Source of the DNA: Hyphomicrobiales bacterium
GTDB lineage: Bacteria; Pseudomonadota; Alphaproteobacteria; Rhizobiales; Beijerinckiaceae
Reading direction: 5' to 3'
NCBI GenBank assembly: GCA_019075865.1
Contig: JAGXAN010000001.1
Coordinates: 310,001 to 374,000, forward strand
DNA length: 64,000 nucleotides
Position numbers and translations under genes: made by a program. The number at the start of each line of letters is the position of its first letter. The first letter of the stretch is position 1. This document shows positions 17,426 through 26,847 of the stretch, in pieces. Under the pieces are notes generated by a model. It did no database searches. It saw only the letters and a list, made by a program, of their open reading frames with translations, and was not told where the DNA came from.

Positions 17426-18937
17426 ATGGCGTGCTATTTATATGATCGCCTCACGGCGCAGGGCGCCAGCGATGGAATTTTTCTGGAAACACCGGGTGGC
17501 CGTGCCCTTAGTTACGGCCAAGTGGCGCTTTTGAGTGCGCAAATCGCACATGCGCTGAAGGATTGCGGCACCAAAGCTGGTGATATTGTCGCGGTGCAAA
17601 TCGAGAAGTCGCCCGAAGCTGTAATGCTCATGCTGGCGTGCCTGCGTGTGGGCGCGGTATTTCTGCCGCTCAACACCGCCTATACCGCCTCCGAAATCGC
17701 CTATTTCCTGGGTGATTCGCATCCACGGGTGTTCGTCTGCGATCCGTCGCGGGCGGGGGAACTCACCTCTATCGCCACCGCCGCGCATGTGGCACATGTG
17801 CTGACCCTGGACAGCGCCGGGCAGGGCAGTCTGATGGAACGGGCTGCCGACCAGCCGAAAGATTTTGAAAATGCCGTGCGCGGGGCCGATGATCTGGCCG
17901 CCCTGCTCTATACCTCGGGCACCACCGGGCGCTCGAAAGGGGCGATGCTCACGCAGGACAACCTCGCCTCCAACGCCCAGACGCTTTGCGACACCTGGCA
18001 CTTTTCCAGTCGCGACGTTCTCCTGCACGCCTTGCCCATTTATCACACCCACGGCCTGTTCGTGGCCATCAACGTCACCATGATGGCCGGCGCGAAATTG
18101 CTGTTCCTGCCCAAATTTGACGCCGATCAGATCATTAGCCTCATGCCCCAGGCCACCTGCCTCATGGGCGTGCCGACATTCTATACGCGCCTGATCGAGC
18201 ACCCCGGCCTCACCGCCGAAGCGGTTAAGCCCATGCGCCTGTTTATATCGGGTTCTGCGCCGCTGCTGGCCGAAACCCACCGAATATTCGCCCAAAAGAC
18301 CGGAATGGCCATTCTGGAACGCTATGGCATGACCGAAACCGGCATGATCACGTCCAATCCCTACCAAGGCGCCCGCCGCGCTGGCACCGTCGGCCTGCCC
18401 CTGGCCGATGTCGAAGTGCGCGTCTGCGACCCAACCGATGGCCACCCGATGCCGCAAGGCGACATCGGCGTCATCGAAGTGCGCGGCCCCAATGTATTCA
18501 AGGGTTATTGGGAAATGCCGGAAAAGACCGCGGCTGAATTTCGCAAGGACGGTTTTTTCATCACCGGCGATCTCGGCCTCGTCGATGGCGAGGGCTATGT
18601 CCATATCGTCGGGCGTGGCAAGGATCTGGTGATAACCGGGGGCTTCAACGTCTATCCCAAGGAAGTTGAAAGCGAGATAGATGCGCTCGAAGGCGTGCAG
18701 GAAAGCGCCATTATCGGCTTGCCGCACCGCGATTTTGGCGAAGCGGTAACGGCGGTGATCGTGCTGGAAAAAGGTGCAAACCTCGATGAAGCGCAGGTTT
18801 TGGCAGCCCTTGCGCCGAAACTCGCCAAGTTCAAACTTCCCAAAAAAGTGATTTTTGCCAGCGAATTACCGCGCAACACCATGGGCAAGGTTCAGAAAAA
18901 CCGGCTGCGCGATATGTTTTCGGCAACCTACGGATAA
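17426..18937 (+). CDS. matB: Malonyl-CoA synthetase (MatB), acyl-AMP ligase
   Basis: 503 residues, ANL superfamily. Activates malonate to malonyl-CoA through an acyl-adenylate. The P-loop is LLYTSGTTGRSKGAM, the A4-A5 region is ALPIYHTHGLFVA (typical of malonyl-CoA ligases) and ERYGMTETGM, and the ADP-linked region FITGDLG and GRGKDLVITGG are present. The A10 Lys is in PRNTMGKVQKNRL. Other acyl-CoA ligases are the alternative. No matA, matR or matC genes sit next to it, so the malonate source is not evident. Confidence 0.88.
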   Translation: MACYLYDRLTAQGASDGIFLETPGGRALSYGQVALLSAQIAHALKDCGTKAGDIVAVQIEKSPEAVMLMLACLRVGAVFLPLNTAYTASEIAYFLGDSHPRVFVCDPSRAGELTSIATAAHVAHVLTLDSAGQGSLMERAADQPKDFENAVRGADDLAALLYTSGTTGRSKGAMLTQDNLASNAQTLCDTWHFSSRDVLLHALPIYHTHGLFVAINVTMMAGAKLLFLPKFDADQIISLMPQATCLMGVPTFYTRLIEHPGLTAEAVKPMRLFISGSAPLLAETHRIFAQKTGMAILERYGMTETGMITSNPYQGARRAGTVGLPLADVEVRVCDPTDGHPMPQGDIGVIEVRGPNVFKGYWEMPEKTAAEFRKDGFFITGDLGLVDGEGYVHIVGRGKDLVITGGFNVYPKEVESEIDALEGVQESAIIGLPHRDFGEAVTAVIVLEKGANLDEAQVLAALAPKLAKFKLPKKVIFASELPRNTMGKVQKNRLRDMFSATYG

Positions 18938-19102
18938 GGCGTGCAAGCTACGGCAAAGGCGGGCAAGGTCTTTCCTCGCGCCGCTTCCAAAGCCAAAAGC
19001 CCCATCAAAGCTATTTATGGAACCGCTTGTTGGTATGAGCGGAAGGTAAAGGCTTGCGCCAGACAGGCCAACATTTTGACCTTTGCAAAACCTTCAGAAA
19101 AC

Positions 19103-19178
<76 letters not shown>

Positions 19179-19386
19179 AACATTTTTCCATTTGCGCCCT
19201 CAAATCTGCTTTCGCAATTGCGGGCGCAACGGGTCTATAGCGACAAACGCGCGGGTTCACAAGAGCGTCATTGAAAAATTGAAAATTTATGCCTCCGGCC
19301 AGACTTTGGCGCCGGGATCGTCTGTCGGCCAATAGACCTGCGGGCGCAATTCTGGCACAAGCAATCATCATTTGCGCGAGGTTCCC

Positions 19387-20859
19387 TTGTCCCTGACCGA
19401 TCCGGATTTTGTTGCCTGCCCGACGCCCAAAGCCGCGATCGACGAATTGATTCGCCTGCATGATCGCGCCGTAACAGCCCTGCGCATGGCGCTGGAAGCC
19501 TTTTTTCAGGCGGGCACATTGCCGAGTGCTGCGCAGCGCGCGATGTTTCGCTATCCCGAGTTGCGGGTCACCTATGCGCCTGACAGCGTAACCCCCGCCA
19601 GCCGCCGCGCCTTTGCCAAGTTTCAGGGGCCCGGCGTCTATGCCACCAGCGTCACCCAGCCCGAGGATTTCCGGGCCTATCTGCTGGAGCAGTTGAGCCC
19701 GCTGACCAGTGAATATGGGGCAACGCTGGCCGTTGGCGTTGGCGAGCAGGAGATTCCCTATCCCTACGTCTTCCAGCAGGGCGATGAACTGGGCCGCAAT
19801 GATGTCACCGCGGCGGAACTGGCGCGCGTGTTTCCCATGCCCATGCTGGCCAATATCGGCGACGAGATTGCCGATGGCACATTCGAAATTCATGAGGGCG
19901 CGCGTCGGCCGCTGGCCTTGTTTGATGCGGTGCGCGTCGATTATTCGCTACGCCGCTTGCAACATTATACCGGATGCGACTGGCGGGCGATCCAGCCCTG
20001 GATACTGCTTACCAATTATCATCGCTATGTCGATCAATTCATCCGCTGGGGTCTGGAGCAGGTGCGGGCCGGGGGTGATTATGACCGGATGATTCTGCCC
20101 GGCAATGTGGTCATTGATGCTTCCATGACCGAGGCCGAGGCTGAAGCGCAGATTGCTTCGGTCGCCTGGCACAAGTTTCAAATGCCGGCCTATCACGTCG
20201 CCACCGCCAACGGGCAGGGCGTGACGCTGATCAATATCGGGGTGGGGCCCTCCAATGCCAAAAACATTACCGATCATCTGGCGGTATTGCGCCCGCATTG
20301 CTGGCTGATGGTGGGCCATTGCGGCGGTTTGCGCCAATCCCAGCACATTGGCGATTATGTGCTCGCCCATGGCTATCTGCGCGAGGACCATATTCTGGAT
20401 GCGCTGGTGCCGCTGGCCGTGCCCATTCCCGCCCTCGCCGAGGTGCAGGTGGCGTTGCAGCAGGCGGCGGCCAGCGTTACCGGAGATCGCGGCGAGGCAC
20501 TCAAGCAGCGCTTGCGCACGGGCACCATCGTCACCTATGGCGACCGCAACTGGGAATTGCGTTTCAGTCAGGAGCGTCGGCGCATCAACATGTCCCGCGC
20601 CATTGCAGTGGACATGGAATCGGGCACCATCGCCACCCAGGGGTTCCGCCTTCGCGTGCCCTATGGCGCTCTTTTATGTGTCTCCGACAAGCCCTTGCAT
20701 GGTGAAATCAAATTGCCGGGTGCCGCCAATGCCTTCTACGAGCGCGCGGTGAGCGAGCACTTAAAAATTGGCTTGGCAGCCATTGATCTGTTAAAGCAAA
20801 ACAAGGATACACTGCACTCGCGCAAATTGCGTTCATTCGATGAGCCGCCATTTCGCTAG
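19387..20859 (+). CDS. amn: AMP nucleosidase
   Basis: 490 residues, as in E. coli Amn (484). Hydrolyses AMP to adenine and ribose-5-phosphate. The N-terminal Amn-specific domain runs to about residue 175; the nucleoside-phosphorylase-like domain follows with LINIGVGPSNAKN, MVGHCGGLR and AVDMESGTIA, the last typical of the purine-binding glutamate region. I prefer TTG 19387 (MSLTDPDF) because GAGG lies 5 bases upstream; a TTG at 19372 would include that site. Purine salvage genes also occur at 37 kb. Confidence 0.9.
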   Translation: MSLTDPDFVACPTPKAAIDELIRLHDRAVTALRMALEAFFQAGTLPSAAQRAMFRYPELRVTYAPDSVTPASRRAFAKFQGPGVYATSVTQPEDFRAYLLEQLSPLTSEYGATLAVGVGEQEIPYPYVFQQGDELGRNDVTAAELARVFPMPMLANIGDEIADGTFEIHEGARRPLALFDAVRVDYSLRRLQHYTGCDWRAIQPWILLTNYHRYVDQFIRWGLEQVRAGGDYDRMILPGNVVIDASMTEAEAEAQIASVAWHKFQMPAYHVATANGQGVTLINIGVGPSNAKNITDHLAVLRPHCWLMVGHCGGLRQSQHIGDYVLAHGYLREDHILDALVPLAVPIPALAEVQVALQQAAASVTGDRGEALKQRLRTGTIVTYGDRNWELRFSQERRRINMSRAIAVDMESGTIATQGFRLRVPYGALLCVSDKPLHGEIKLPGAANAFYERAVSEHLKIGLAAIDLLKQNKDTLHSRKLRSFDEPPFR

Positions 20860-20940
20860 AGTCTGACTTTTCAGGCGGCTGGGTTGGGCCTATAGCTTTG
20901 CCGCAAGTGGCACGGCCACCGAGGGTTTCAGGAGATGAAC

Positions 20941-21756
20941 ATGCAAGATCTGCGGCTGGTCGTTGCGGGCGCTTCGGGGCGCATGGGGCGCATGCTGGTC
21001 AAGGCCATTCATGATGCGCCAGGCGTCACGGTTTCGGCGGCGCTGGAAGTGGAAGGCGCGCTTGCCATTGGCCAGGACGCCGGACTTCTGGCCGGTCTTG
21101 GCAAGATTGGCGTTTTGATCACCGATGATCCTGCCAAGGCGCTGCGCAAAGCCGATGCGCTGATTGATTTCACGCGGCCGGCGGCAAGTGCCGAATTTGC
21201 CAAACTCGCTGGCCAAACCGGGACGGTGCATGTTTTGGGCACCACCGGGCTCAATGCCGAAGAATTGGCAATCATTGAAGCCGCCGCCCGCCAAACGGCG
21301 ATCATTCGCTCGGGCAACATGAGCCTTGGGGTTAATCTTCTCGCGGCAATGGTCGAAAAAGTGGCACGGGCGCTGGGGCCGGAATATGACATCGAAATTC
21401 TGGAAATGCACCATCGCCAGAAAATCGACGCCCCTTCGGGCACGGCATTGCTATTGGGTGAGGCAGCGGCCAGGGGCCGCAACCAGAATCTGGCTGACCA
21501 TTCGGTGCGGGTGCGTGATGGCATTACCGGGCCGCGCAAGGCCGCCGATATCGGGTTTGCCAGCCTTCGTGGCGGCACTGTGATTGGGGATCATAGCGTG
21601 ATTTTTGCGGGGCCGGGTGAGCGCATCGAACTGGTGCACAAGGCCGAAGATCGCGGCCTTTTTGCCCAGGGCGCAATCCGCGCAGCGATTTGGGGCCATG
21701 GCAAGGCGCCGGGACTTTACGGGATGAACGATGTGCTTGGGCTCAACCAGGCCTGA
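20941..21756 (+). CDS. dapB: 4-hydroxy-tetrahydrodipicolinate reductase
   Basis: 271 residues. Second committed step of the DAP/lysine branch. NAD(P)-binding [11 protein letters not shown] at the N-terminus, [10 protein letters not shown] in the middle, and the catalytic/substrate motif [13 protein letters not shown] are complete. ATG 20941 sits 6 bases after AGGAG; the ATG at 20935 abuts that site. gpmA follows after 28 bases on the same strand. Confidence 0.95.
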   Translation: MQDLRLVVAGASGRMGRMLVKAIHDAPGVTVSAALEVEGALAIGQDAGLLAGLGKIGVLITDDPAKALRKADALIDFTRPAASAEFAKLAGQTGTVHVLGTTGLNAEELAIIEAAARQTAIIRSGNMSLGVNLLAAMVEKVARALGPEYDIEILEMHHRQKIDAPSGTALLLGEAAARGRNQNLADHSVRVRDGITGPRKAADIGFASLRGGTVIGDHSVIFAGPGERIELVHKAEDRGLFAQGAIRAAIWGHGKAPGLYGMNDVLGLNQA

Positions 21757-21784
21757 TCCAACCTCAATGAAAGCTGGAGACTTT

Positions 21785-22411
21785 ATGGACCGTTTGCTTG
21801 TGCTCGTCCGCCATGGACAAAGTGACTGGAATTTGAAAAACCTGTTCACGGGCTGGAAAGACCCTGATTTGACCCCGCAGGGCGTCACCGAAGCCGATGC
21901 TGCCGGCCGGGCGTTGAAGGCGCAGGGCCTGCAATTTGACCAGGCTTTCACTTCGGACCTGCTGCGCGCGCAGCGAACCCTCGACCTGATGCTGGCACAG
22001 TTGGGCCAACCCACATTGCCGATCATTCGCGATCAGGCCCTGAATGAGCGCGACTATGGCGATCTGTCGGGCCTCAACAAGGACGATGCCCGCAAAAAAT
22101 GGGGCGAGGCGCAGGTGCATGTCTGGCGCCGCTCCTATGACGTTGCACCCCCCGGTGGTGAAAGCCTGAAAGATACGGTGGCGCGTGTGCTTCCCTATTA
22201 TTGCCAGAAAATCCTGCCCCGCGTTCTGTCCGGGGAGCGCGTGATTGTCGCCGCCCATGGCAACTCGCTCCGGGCGCTGGTGATGGTGCTGGATGGCCTG
22301 ACCCCGAAAACCATACCGGATATGGAATTGGCGACCGGCGTGCCGCTGGTCTATCGCCTGAAGGCGGATTCGACCGTGGATAGCAAGCTGGTATTGACCG
22401 CAAAGTCGTAA
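21785..22411 (+). CDS. gpmA: 2,3-bisphosphoglycerate-dependent phosphoglycerate mutase
   Basis: 208 residues, matching the short alphaproteobacterial GpmA form. Interconverts 3- and 2-phosphoglycerate. The phosphohistidine is in [29 protein letters not shown] and [13 protein letters not shown] (second active-site His) complete the site. ATG 21785 follows GGAGA at good spacing; an earlier in-frame ATG at 21767 lacks one. Confidence 0.94.
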   Translation: MDRLLVLVRHGQSDWNLKNLFTGWKDPDLTPQGVTEADAAGRALKAQGLQFDQAFTSDLLRAQRTLDLMLAQLGQPTLPIIRDQALNERDYGDLSGLNKDDARKKWGEAQVHVWRRSYDVAPPGGESLKDTVARVLPYYCQKILPRVLSGERVIVAAHGNSLRALVMVLDGLTPKTIPDMELATGVPLVYRLKADSTVDSKLVLTAKS

Positions 22412-22512
22412 ATCGCGCGTTTTGACTATTCAGTATTTACCTTTTTGCGTAAATATAACCGCATAAACTGATTCGCGTGCATGTTGCGCGCGAGGCTCGG
22501 GGAGCCTGGACC

Positions 22513-23220
22513 ATGACGATTTTTCAACTCGATATCCTCGACCTTTCGGCCTTGATGTGCTCGAAAGTGTGCCATGACGTGATCAGTCCGGTCGGAGCGA
22601 TCATCAACGGCCTCGAAGTGCTTGATGAAAACGCCGATGATCCGGAAATGCGCGCCTTCGCGATGGACCTGGTCAAGCGCAGTGCCGAAACCGCATCGGC
22701 CAAATTGCAGTTTTGCCGGCTGGCATTTGGCGCAGCCGGTTCAGCGGGTGCCATGATCGACACCGGCGACGCGGAAAAAGTGACGCGCGGCCTCATCGAA
22801 AATGAAAAGACCAAATTGATCTGGGATGCACCGCGCGTCCTGATGGCCAAGAACAAGGTGAAAGTGCTGCTCAACCTGTGCCTGATCGCCTCCGCCGCAA
22901 TTCCGCGCGGCGGCAGCATTACGGTTCAGACCTCCGGAGATGACCCGGAAATCAGCATGAATATCGAAGCGCGCGGCGTCAATGCGCGCCTTGCCAGCCA
23001 TGTGTTGAGCCTCCTGGATGGCAAGCCCGAGAATGGCACTGTCGACGCCCATAGCGTGCAGGCTTATTACACGGGCCTTGTCGCGCGCGATGCGGGCCTG
23101 CGCCTCGCTGTGGATGTCGAACCGGAGCGTATCATGCTGGCGGCCGCACCCATGCCCAAGTTGAATGGCTCCGCCCACCCCGACGAAACCGCGCTCGACA
23201 GCGAAGACGCGGCCGCCTGA
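22513..23220 (+). CDS. chpT: ChpT, histidine phosphotransferase of the CtrA phosphorelay
   Basis: 235 residues. ChpT moves phosphate from the hybrid kinase CckA to CtrA and CpdR. The phospho-acceptor helix is CSKVCHDVISPVGAI with His at residue 21, and the degenerate HATPase-like C-terminal domain (about residues 85-205) lacks ATP-binding N and G boxes, as in known ChpT. The acidic tail is variable. ATG 22513 has GGGAGC upstream. It is followed after 84 bases by cheA on the same strand, so it may share a transcript with the chemosensory genes. Its partner ctrA is at the far end of the same cluster. Confidence 0.9.
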   Translation: MTIFQLDILDLSALMCSKVCHDVISPVGAIINGLEVLDENADDPEMRAFAMDLVKRSAETASAKLQFCRLAFGAAGSAGAMIDTGDAEKVTRGLIENEKTKLIWDAPRVLMAKNKVKVLLNLCLIASAAIPRGGSITVQTSGDDPEISMNIEARGVNARLASHVLSLLDGKPENGTVDAHSVQAYYTGLVARDAGLRLAVDVEPERIMLAAAPMPKLNGSAHPDETALDSEDAAA

Positions 23221-23304
23221 AGCCGCGAATTCTTTCAAGGCTCTTTAACTCCTTTTTGCCATTGTCGATCCGAACACATTTAAAGTTCGGCTTTGGCGGG
23301 CAGT

Positions 23305-25890
23305 ATGGATGAATTGCTAAAGGATTTTTTGACGGAGACCAGCGACCACATTGAGGCCGCGGGCAGTCAATTGGTTCTGTTTGAGCGCAACCCCGCAGAT
23401 GCGCGTCTGATTGCCGGCCTGTTTCGGCTGATCCACACCATCAAGGGCACCTGTGGCTTTCTCGGGCTGCCGCGCCTGTCCTACCTCTCCCATGCCGCCG
23501 AAGCGATGATTACCCATTTGCGCGATGGTGGCACGCCCTTGCCCCATCACGTCAATCTGGTGCTGGCCGCCATTGACCGCATCAAGTTCATCATCTCGGA
23601 ACTGGAGCGAACCGGCTCCGAACCAGCCGGGGATGACAATGATTTGATCCCATTGCTGTCGCAGGAAAGCGCAGCCAAAGCCAACCCGCCAACCGGTGCT
23701 GGCGAGGCCGAGGATGGACTTGTAAATGCGCTGACGGATGGACTGGACGGCCTCGAACTGGGGGCACCCATGCCGGTGACCATGGTTCCGGTCACAACGG
23801 TTGAAGCCGCGCCGCGCGATGAAATCCGACAGGAAACGGTTCGTGTCTCGGTCCATTCGCTTGAGCGGATGATGACGTTGGTGTCCGAACTGGTTCTGAC
23901 ACGCAATCAATTACTGGAAATCGCCCGCCACCGTGATGACGAGGTCATCAACATGCCGCTGCAACGGCTTTCCGGACTGACTTCGGACTTGCAGGACAGC
24001 GTCATGCGGGCGCGCATGCAGCCGGTCGGTCGCCTGTTTGCCGGCCTGCCGAGACTCATCCGCGAATTGTCCAGCGAGTTGGGCAAGCCGCTGATCTTGC
24101 AAACCTATGGCGCGGAAACCGAGGTAGATCGGCAAATCATTGAAATGATTCGCGATCCGCTGACGCATTTGATCCGCAATAGCGCTGACCATGGCATTGA
24201 GACGCCGGAGGCGCGCCTCGCCGCCAAAAAAACGGAAGCGGGCACCATAAGGGTGAGCGCCTCGCACGAGGCTGGCCAAATCATCATAGAAATTTTCGAT
24301 GATGGCCGCGGTCTCGATGTGGAGCGCATCAGTGCCAAGGCCGTCGCCATGGGCCTTGCCTCGGAAGCTGACATTGCCCGCATGAGCAGCGAAGACATTT
24401 GCCGTTTCATTTTTGCCGCCGGATTTTCAACCGCGCGCGAGCTTACCAGCGTGTCGGGTCGCGGCGTTGGCATGGATGTCGTGCGCGAAAACCTGGAGGC
24501 CATTGGCGGCGCAGTTTCGCTGGCCACGACGCCGGGCGAGGGCACACGCTTCTATCTGAAAATTCCGCTCACCCTCGCCATTGCTCCGGCCCTCATCGTC
24601 GAAGTCGGCGGGCAGCGCTTTGCCTTGCCCCAGCACAGTGTCGTCGAAGCGGTGGGTTTGCAGGGCACCGACGAACACGAAATCGAAATGGTGCAGGGGG
24701 CCAGCTTGCTGCGTCTGCGCGAGGCGGTGATCCCGGTCGCCGATCTTCAACTGCTGCTTGGCCTCGATAAGCACCAAAAAGAATGTAAAATGTCGGGTCT
24801 GGTGGTGGTGATGCGGCTGCGTCAGTTCACCTTTGGCCTGCGCGTCGACAATGTTGCCGATGTGCAGGAGGTTGTGGTCAAGCCGCTGGGCGCGACTGTT
24901 GGGCCGATCCCGCTCTATTCGGGCAATACAATTTTGGGCGACGGCGCGGTTGTGCTGATTCTCAACCCGTTGGAAATTGCCGGACGTCTCGGCTTTGAAA
25001 ATTCCAACGAGTTTCGGGTTTTCGCGCGCGAGGGCAAATTCGAAATCCCCGCCACCACCACGCGCATGATCGTGTTCCGGGCGGGCGACGGCCCCCTGAA
25101 AGCCCTGCCGCTTTCGGTCATCAGCCGGGTTGAGAATATCCAGACCGACCAGATTTCGCTGAGCGAAGGCAGACTGGTCATGCCTTTCCAGAAGCGGCTG
25201 ATGCCGCTCGTGGCCGTGGACGACAGCCAAGACCCGCGCGCGACGCAGCATTGCCCTATTTTGGTGATTGCGGTTGGTGGCGAACCGATGGGTCTCCTGA
25301 TTACCGCCATCTGCGACATTGTTGAAATTCACCTCGATATTGAAATTGGCGGCGGTCGGGGCGGCATTTTGGGCATGGCGCAAATCGCGGGCGAAGCGGT
25401 GGAAGTGCTGGACGCCGCCTATTTCATGAATATGGCCCGCCCCCATGCCTTTGCACGCGGGCAGGTCAAGCGCTTCCATATTCTCTTGGTCGACGACAAG
25501 CCTTTCTTCCTCGACATGCTGGGCCCGGTGCTTTCGGTGGCCGGCTATCAGGTCACAACCGCCAGTTCCGCCGCCAAGGCGCTGGAATATTTTGAACATG
25601 GCGGCGCGTTTGAATTGATCGTCACGGATATCGATATGCCGGAGATGGACGGTTATGCCTTTGCCAAGGTCGTGCGCGCCGATCCGCGCTGGTCGTGCCC
25701 GCCGATACTGGCGTTGGCGGCCTATTCCGGGCCCACCGTCCAGCAGGCCGCACGCGCCAGCGGCATGAGCGGTGCCGTTGGCAAATTTGATCGCCAGGGC
25801 CTGCTCAAAGCTGTCGCTGAACTCCTCGATCAGGCGATGATCAGCAAGCAAACGATCGAAAAGGACGTTATTTCGGGGATGGCGGCATGA
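23305..25890 (+). CDS. cheA: Hybrid chemotaxis histidine kinase CheA (Hpt, P3, HATPase, two CheW-like domains, receiver)
   Basis: 861 residues. Order: Hpt domain with phospho-His H44 in FRLIHTIKGTCGF; a linker of about 50 residues without a recognisable P2 CheY-binding domain; P3 dimerisation helices (about 180-260); HATPase with LIRNSADHGIE (N box) and FDDGRGLD (G1 box); a CheW-like domain (about 420-555); a second diverged CheW-like domain (about 565-710); and a C-terminal receiver with acidic pair in LLVDDKPF and phospho-Asp D775 in VTDIDMPEMDG. A receiver on CheA is typical of systems that do not simply run a flagellar switch. Overlaps cheW by 4 bases (ATGA). ATG 23305 chosen over an upstream TTG. 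Confidence 0.92.
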   Translation: MDELLKDFLTETSDHIEAAGSQLVLFERNPADARLIAGLFRLIHTIKGTCGFLGLPRLSYLSHAAEAMITHLRDGGTPLPHHVNLVLAAIDRIKFIISELERTGSEPAGDDNDLIPLLSQESAAKANPPTGAGEAEDGLVNALTDGLDGLELGAPMPVTMVPVTTVEAAPRDEIRQETVRVSVHSLERMMTLVSELVLTRNQLLEIARHRDDEVINMPLQRLSGLTSDLQDSVMRARMQPVGRLFAGLPRLIRELSSELGKPLILQTYGAETEVDRQIIEMIRDPLTHLIRNSADHGIETPEARLAAKKTEAGTIRVSASHEAGQIIIEIFDDGRGLDVERISAKAVAMGLASEADIARMSSEDICRFIFAAGFSTARELTSVSGRGVGMDVVRENLEAIGGAVSLATTPGEGTRFYLKIPLTLAIAPALIVEVGGQRFALPQHSVVEAVGLQGTDEHEIEMVQGASLLRLREAVIPVADLQLLLGLDKHQKECKMSGLVVVMRLRQFTFGLRVDNVADVQEVVVKPLGATVGPIPLYSGNTILGDGAVVLILNPLEIAGRLGFENSNEFRVFAREGKFEIPATTTRMIVFRAGDGPLKALPLSVISRVENIQTDQISLSEGRLVMPFQKRLMPLVAVDDSQDPRATQHCPILVIAVGGEPMGLLITAICDIVEIHLDIEIGGGRGGILGMAQIAGEAVEVLDAAYFMNMARPHAFARGQVKRFHILLVDDKPFFLDMLGPVLSVAGYQVTTASSAAKALEYFEHGGAFELIVTDIDMPEMDGYAFAKVVRADPRWSCPPILALAAYSGPTVQQAARASGMSGAVGKFDRQGLLKAVAELLDQAMISKQTIEKDVISGMAA

Positions 25891-26387
25891 CCAAGACCAG
25901 AGAAGTCGAATCCAGCACAGATGATAACGAATACGCCCATAACATTGATCTGGATGATCGTGTTTTCACCGTCTGGGTGGCGGGCGAGCGCTTTGGCATT
26001 CCTGTCGCCCATGTCCACACGGTTTTCATGATTGACGAAATCACCAGCGTGCCTTTGGCGCATGAGGCGGTGATCGGGCTGGTCAATCTTCGCGGGCGCA
26101 TTGTCACGGCCGTCAGCCTGCGCCCGCGCCTCGGCCTTGCGCCTGTTATCATGGCGCGACCGGTGGCAATCGGCATCGAGCATCGTGGTGAAGCCTTGGC
26201 GCTGGTCGTCGATGCGGCGGGCGACGTTATCAATATCGGCAATGGCAGCGAGATCGAGGCGCCGCGCCATATTCCGCCCGCCCGCGCCAAATTGACCGCA
26301 TCCGTGTTCCGTATGAAGGACGGTTTATTGTCGATTCTCAACATGGATGCGGTGTTCGATATTCATGGTGAAAAAATTGCCGCATGA
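25887..26387 (+). CDS. cheW: Chemotaxis coupling protein CheW
   Basis: 166 residues with one CheW domain after a charged 25-residue N-terminal extension. FTVWVAGERFGIPVAHVH opens the domain and VIGLVNLRGRIVTAVSLR is the signature that docks receptors and CheA. Its start overlaps the cheA stop, so the ratio of the two proteins is likely set by coupling. No chemoreceptor gene is present in the window for it to couple. Confidence 0.92.
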   Translation: MTKTREVESSTDDNEYAHNIDLDDRVFTVWVAGERFGIPVAHVHTVFMIDEITSVPLAHEAVIGLVNLRGRIVTAVSLRPRLGLAPVIMARPVAIGIEHRGEALALVVDAAGDVINIGNGSEIEAPRHIPPARAKLTASVFRMKDGLLSILNMDAVFDIHGEKIAA

Positions 26388-26467
26388 AATCTATAAGAAA
26401 TTCTGGGAATAAGCCAAATTACTTTACCTTTTTCTGTCACAACTTGCCAGTTCGATAGGATCCAATC

Positions 26468-26836
26468 ATGAAACAAGTGCTCGTAGTCGATGATTCCACT
26501 GTCATTCGCAAAGTCGCGACCCGCATTCTGGAATCCATGCGCTTTCAAACAAGCGAAGCCGAGGATGGACGTCGCGCGCTCGACATGTGCCATTCGGCCA
26601 TGCCCGACGCCATCTTGCTGGACTGGAACATGCCGGTGATGGATGGCTTTGAATTCCTGAAGGAATTGCGCCAGATGCCGGGGGGCAACCAGCCCAAGGT
26701 CGTGTTCTGCACCACAGAAAACGATGTCGCCAGCATTGCCAAAGCCATGCACGCAGGCGCGGATGAATACATCATGAAGCCTTTTGACAAGGAAATCGTG
26801 CGATCGAAATTTGAAGAAATCGGCCTGTTGGCCTGA
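26468..26836 (+). CDS. cheY: Single-domain response regulator CheY
   Basis: 122 residues, receiver domain only. The acidic pocket is LVVDDSTVIRK, phospho-Asp is D52 in LLDWNMPVMDG, the switch Thr is in FCTTENDV, and the conserved Lys is in IMKPFDKE. It lies 80 bases after cheW with no terminator between them, and 11 bases before cheB. Whether it targets the flagellar motor or another output cannot be told from the sequence. Confidence 0.92.
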   Translation: MKQVLVVDDSTVIRKVATRILESMRFQTSEAEDGRRALDMCHSAMPDAILLDWNMPVMDGFEFLKELRQMPGGNQPKVVFCTTENDVASIAKAMHAGADEYIMKPFDKEIVRSKFEEIGLLA

Positions 26837-26847
26837 GACGGGAACAA

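Noticed and set aside
17438-18727. 429-codon ORF antisense to matB
   Set aside because: No recognisable domain; the plus strand holds all adenylate-forming ligase motifs.
22422-22454. TTGACT plus ATTTAC/GTAAAT inverted repeat before chpT as promoter or CtrA site
   Set aside because: No -10 element at 16-18 bases from TTGACT, and the motif does not match TTAA-N7-TTAA. Possibly regulatory but unsupported.
24427-25851. 474-codon ORF antisense to cheA
   Set aside because: Composition and frame are those of a high-GC shadow; no domain recognised, and the plus strand carries unambiguous CheA motifs.
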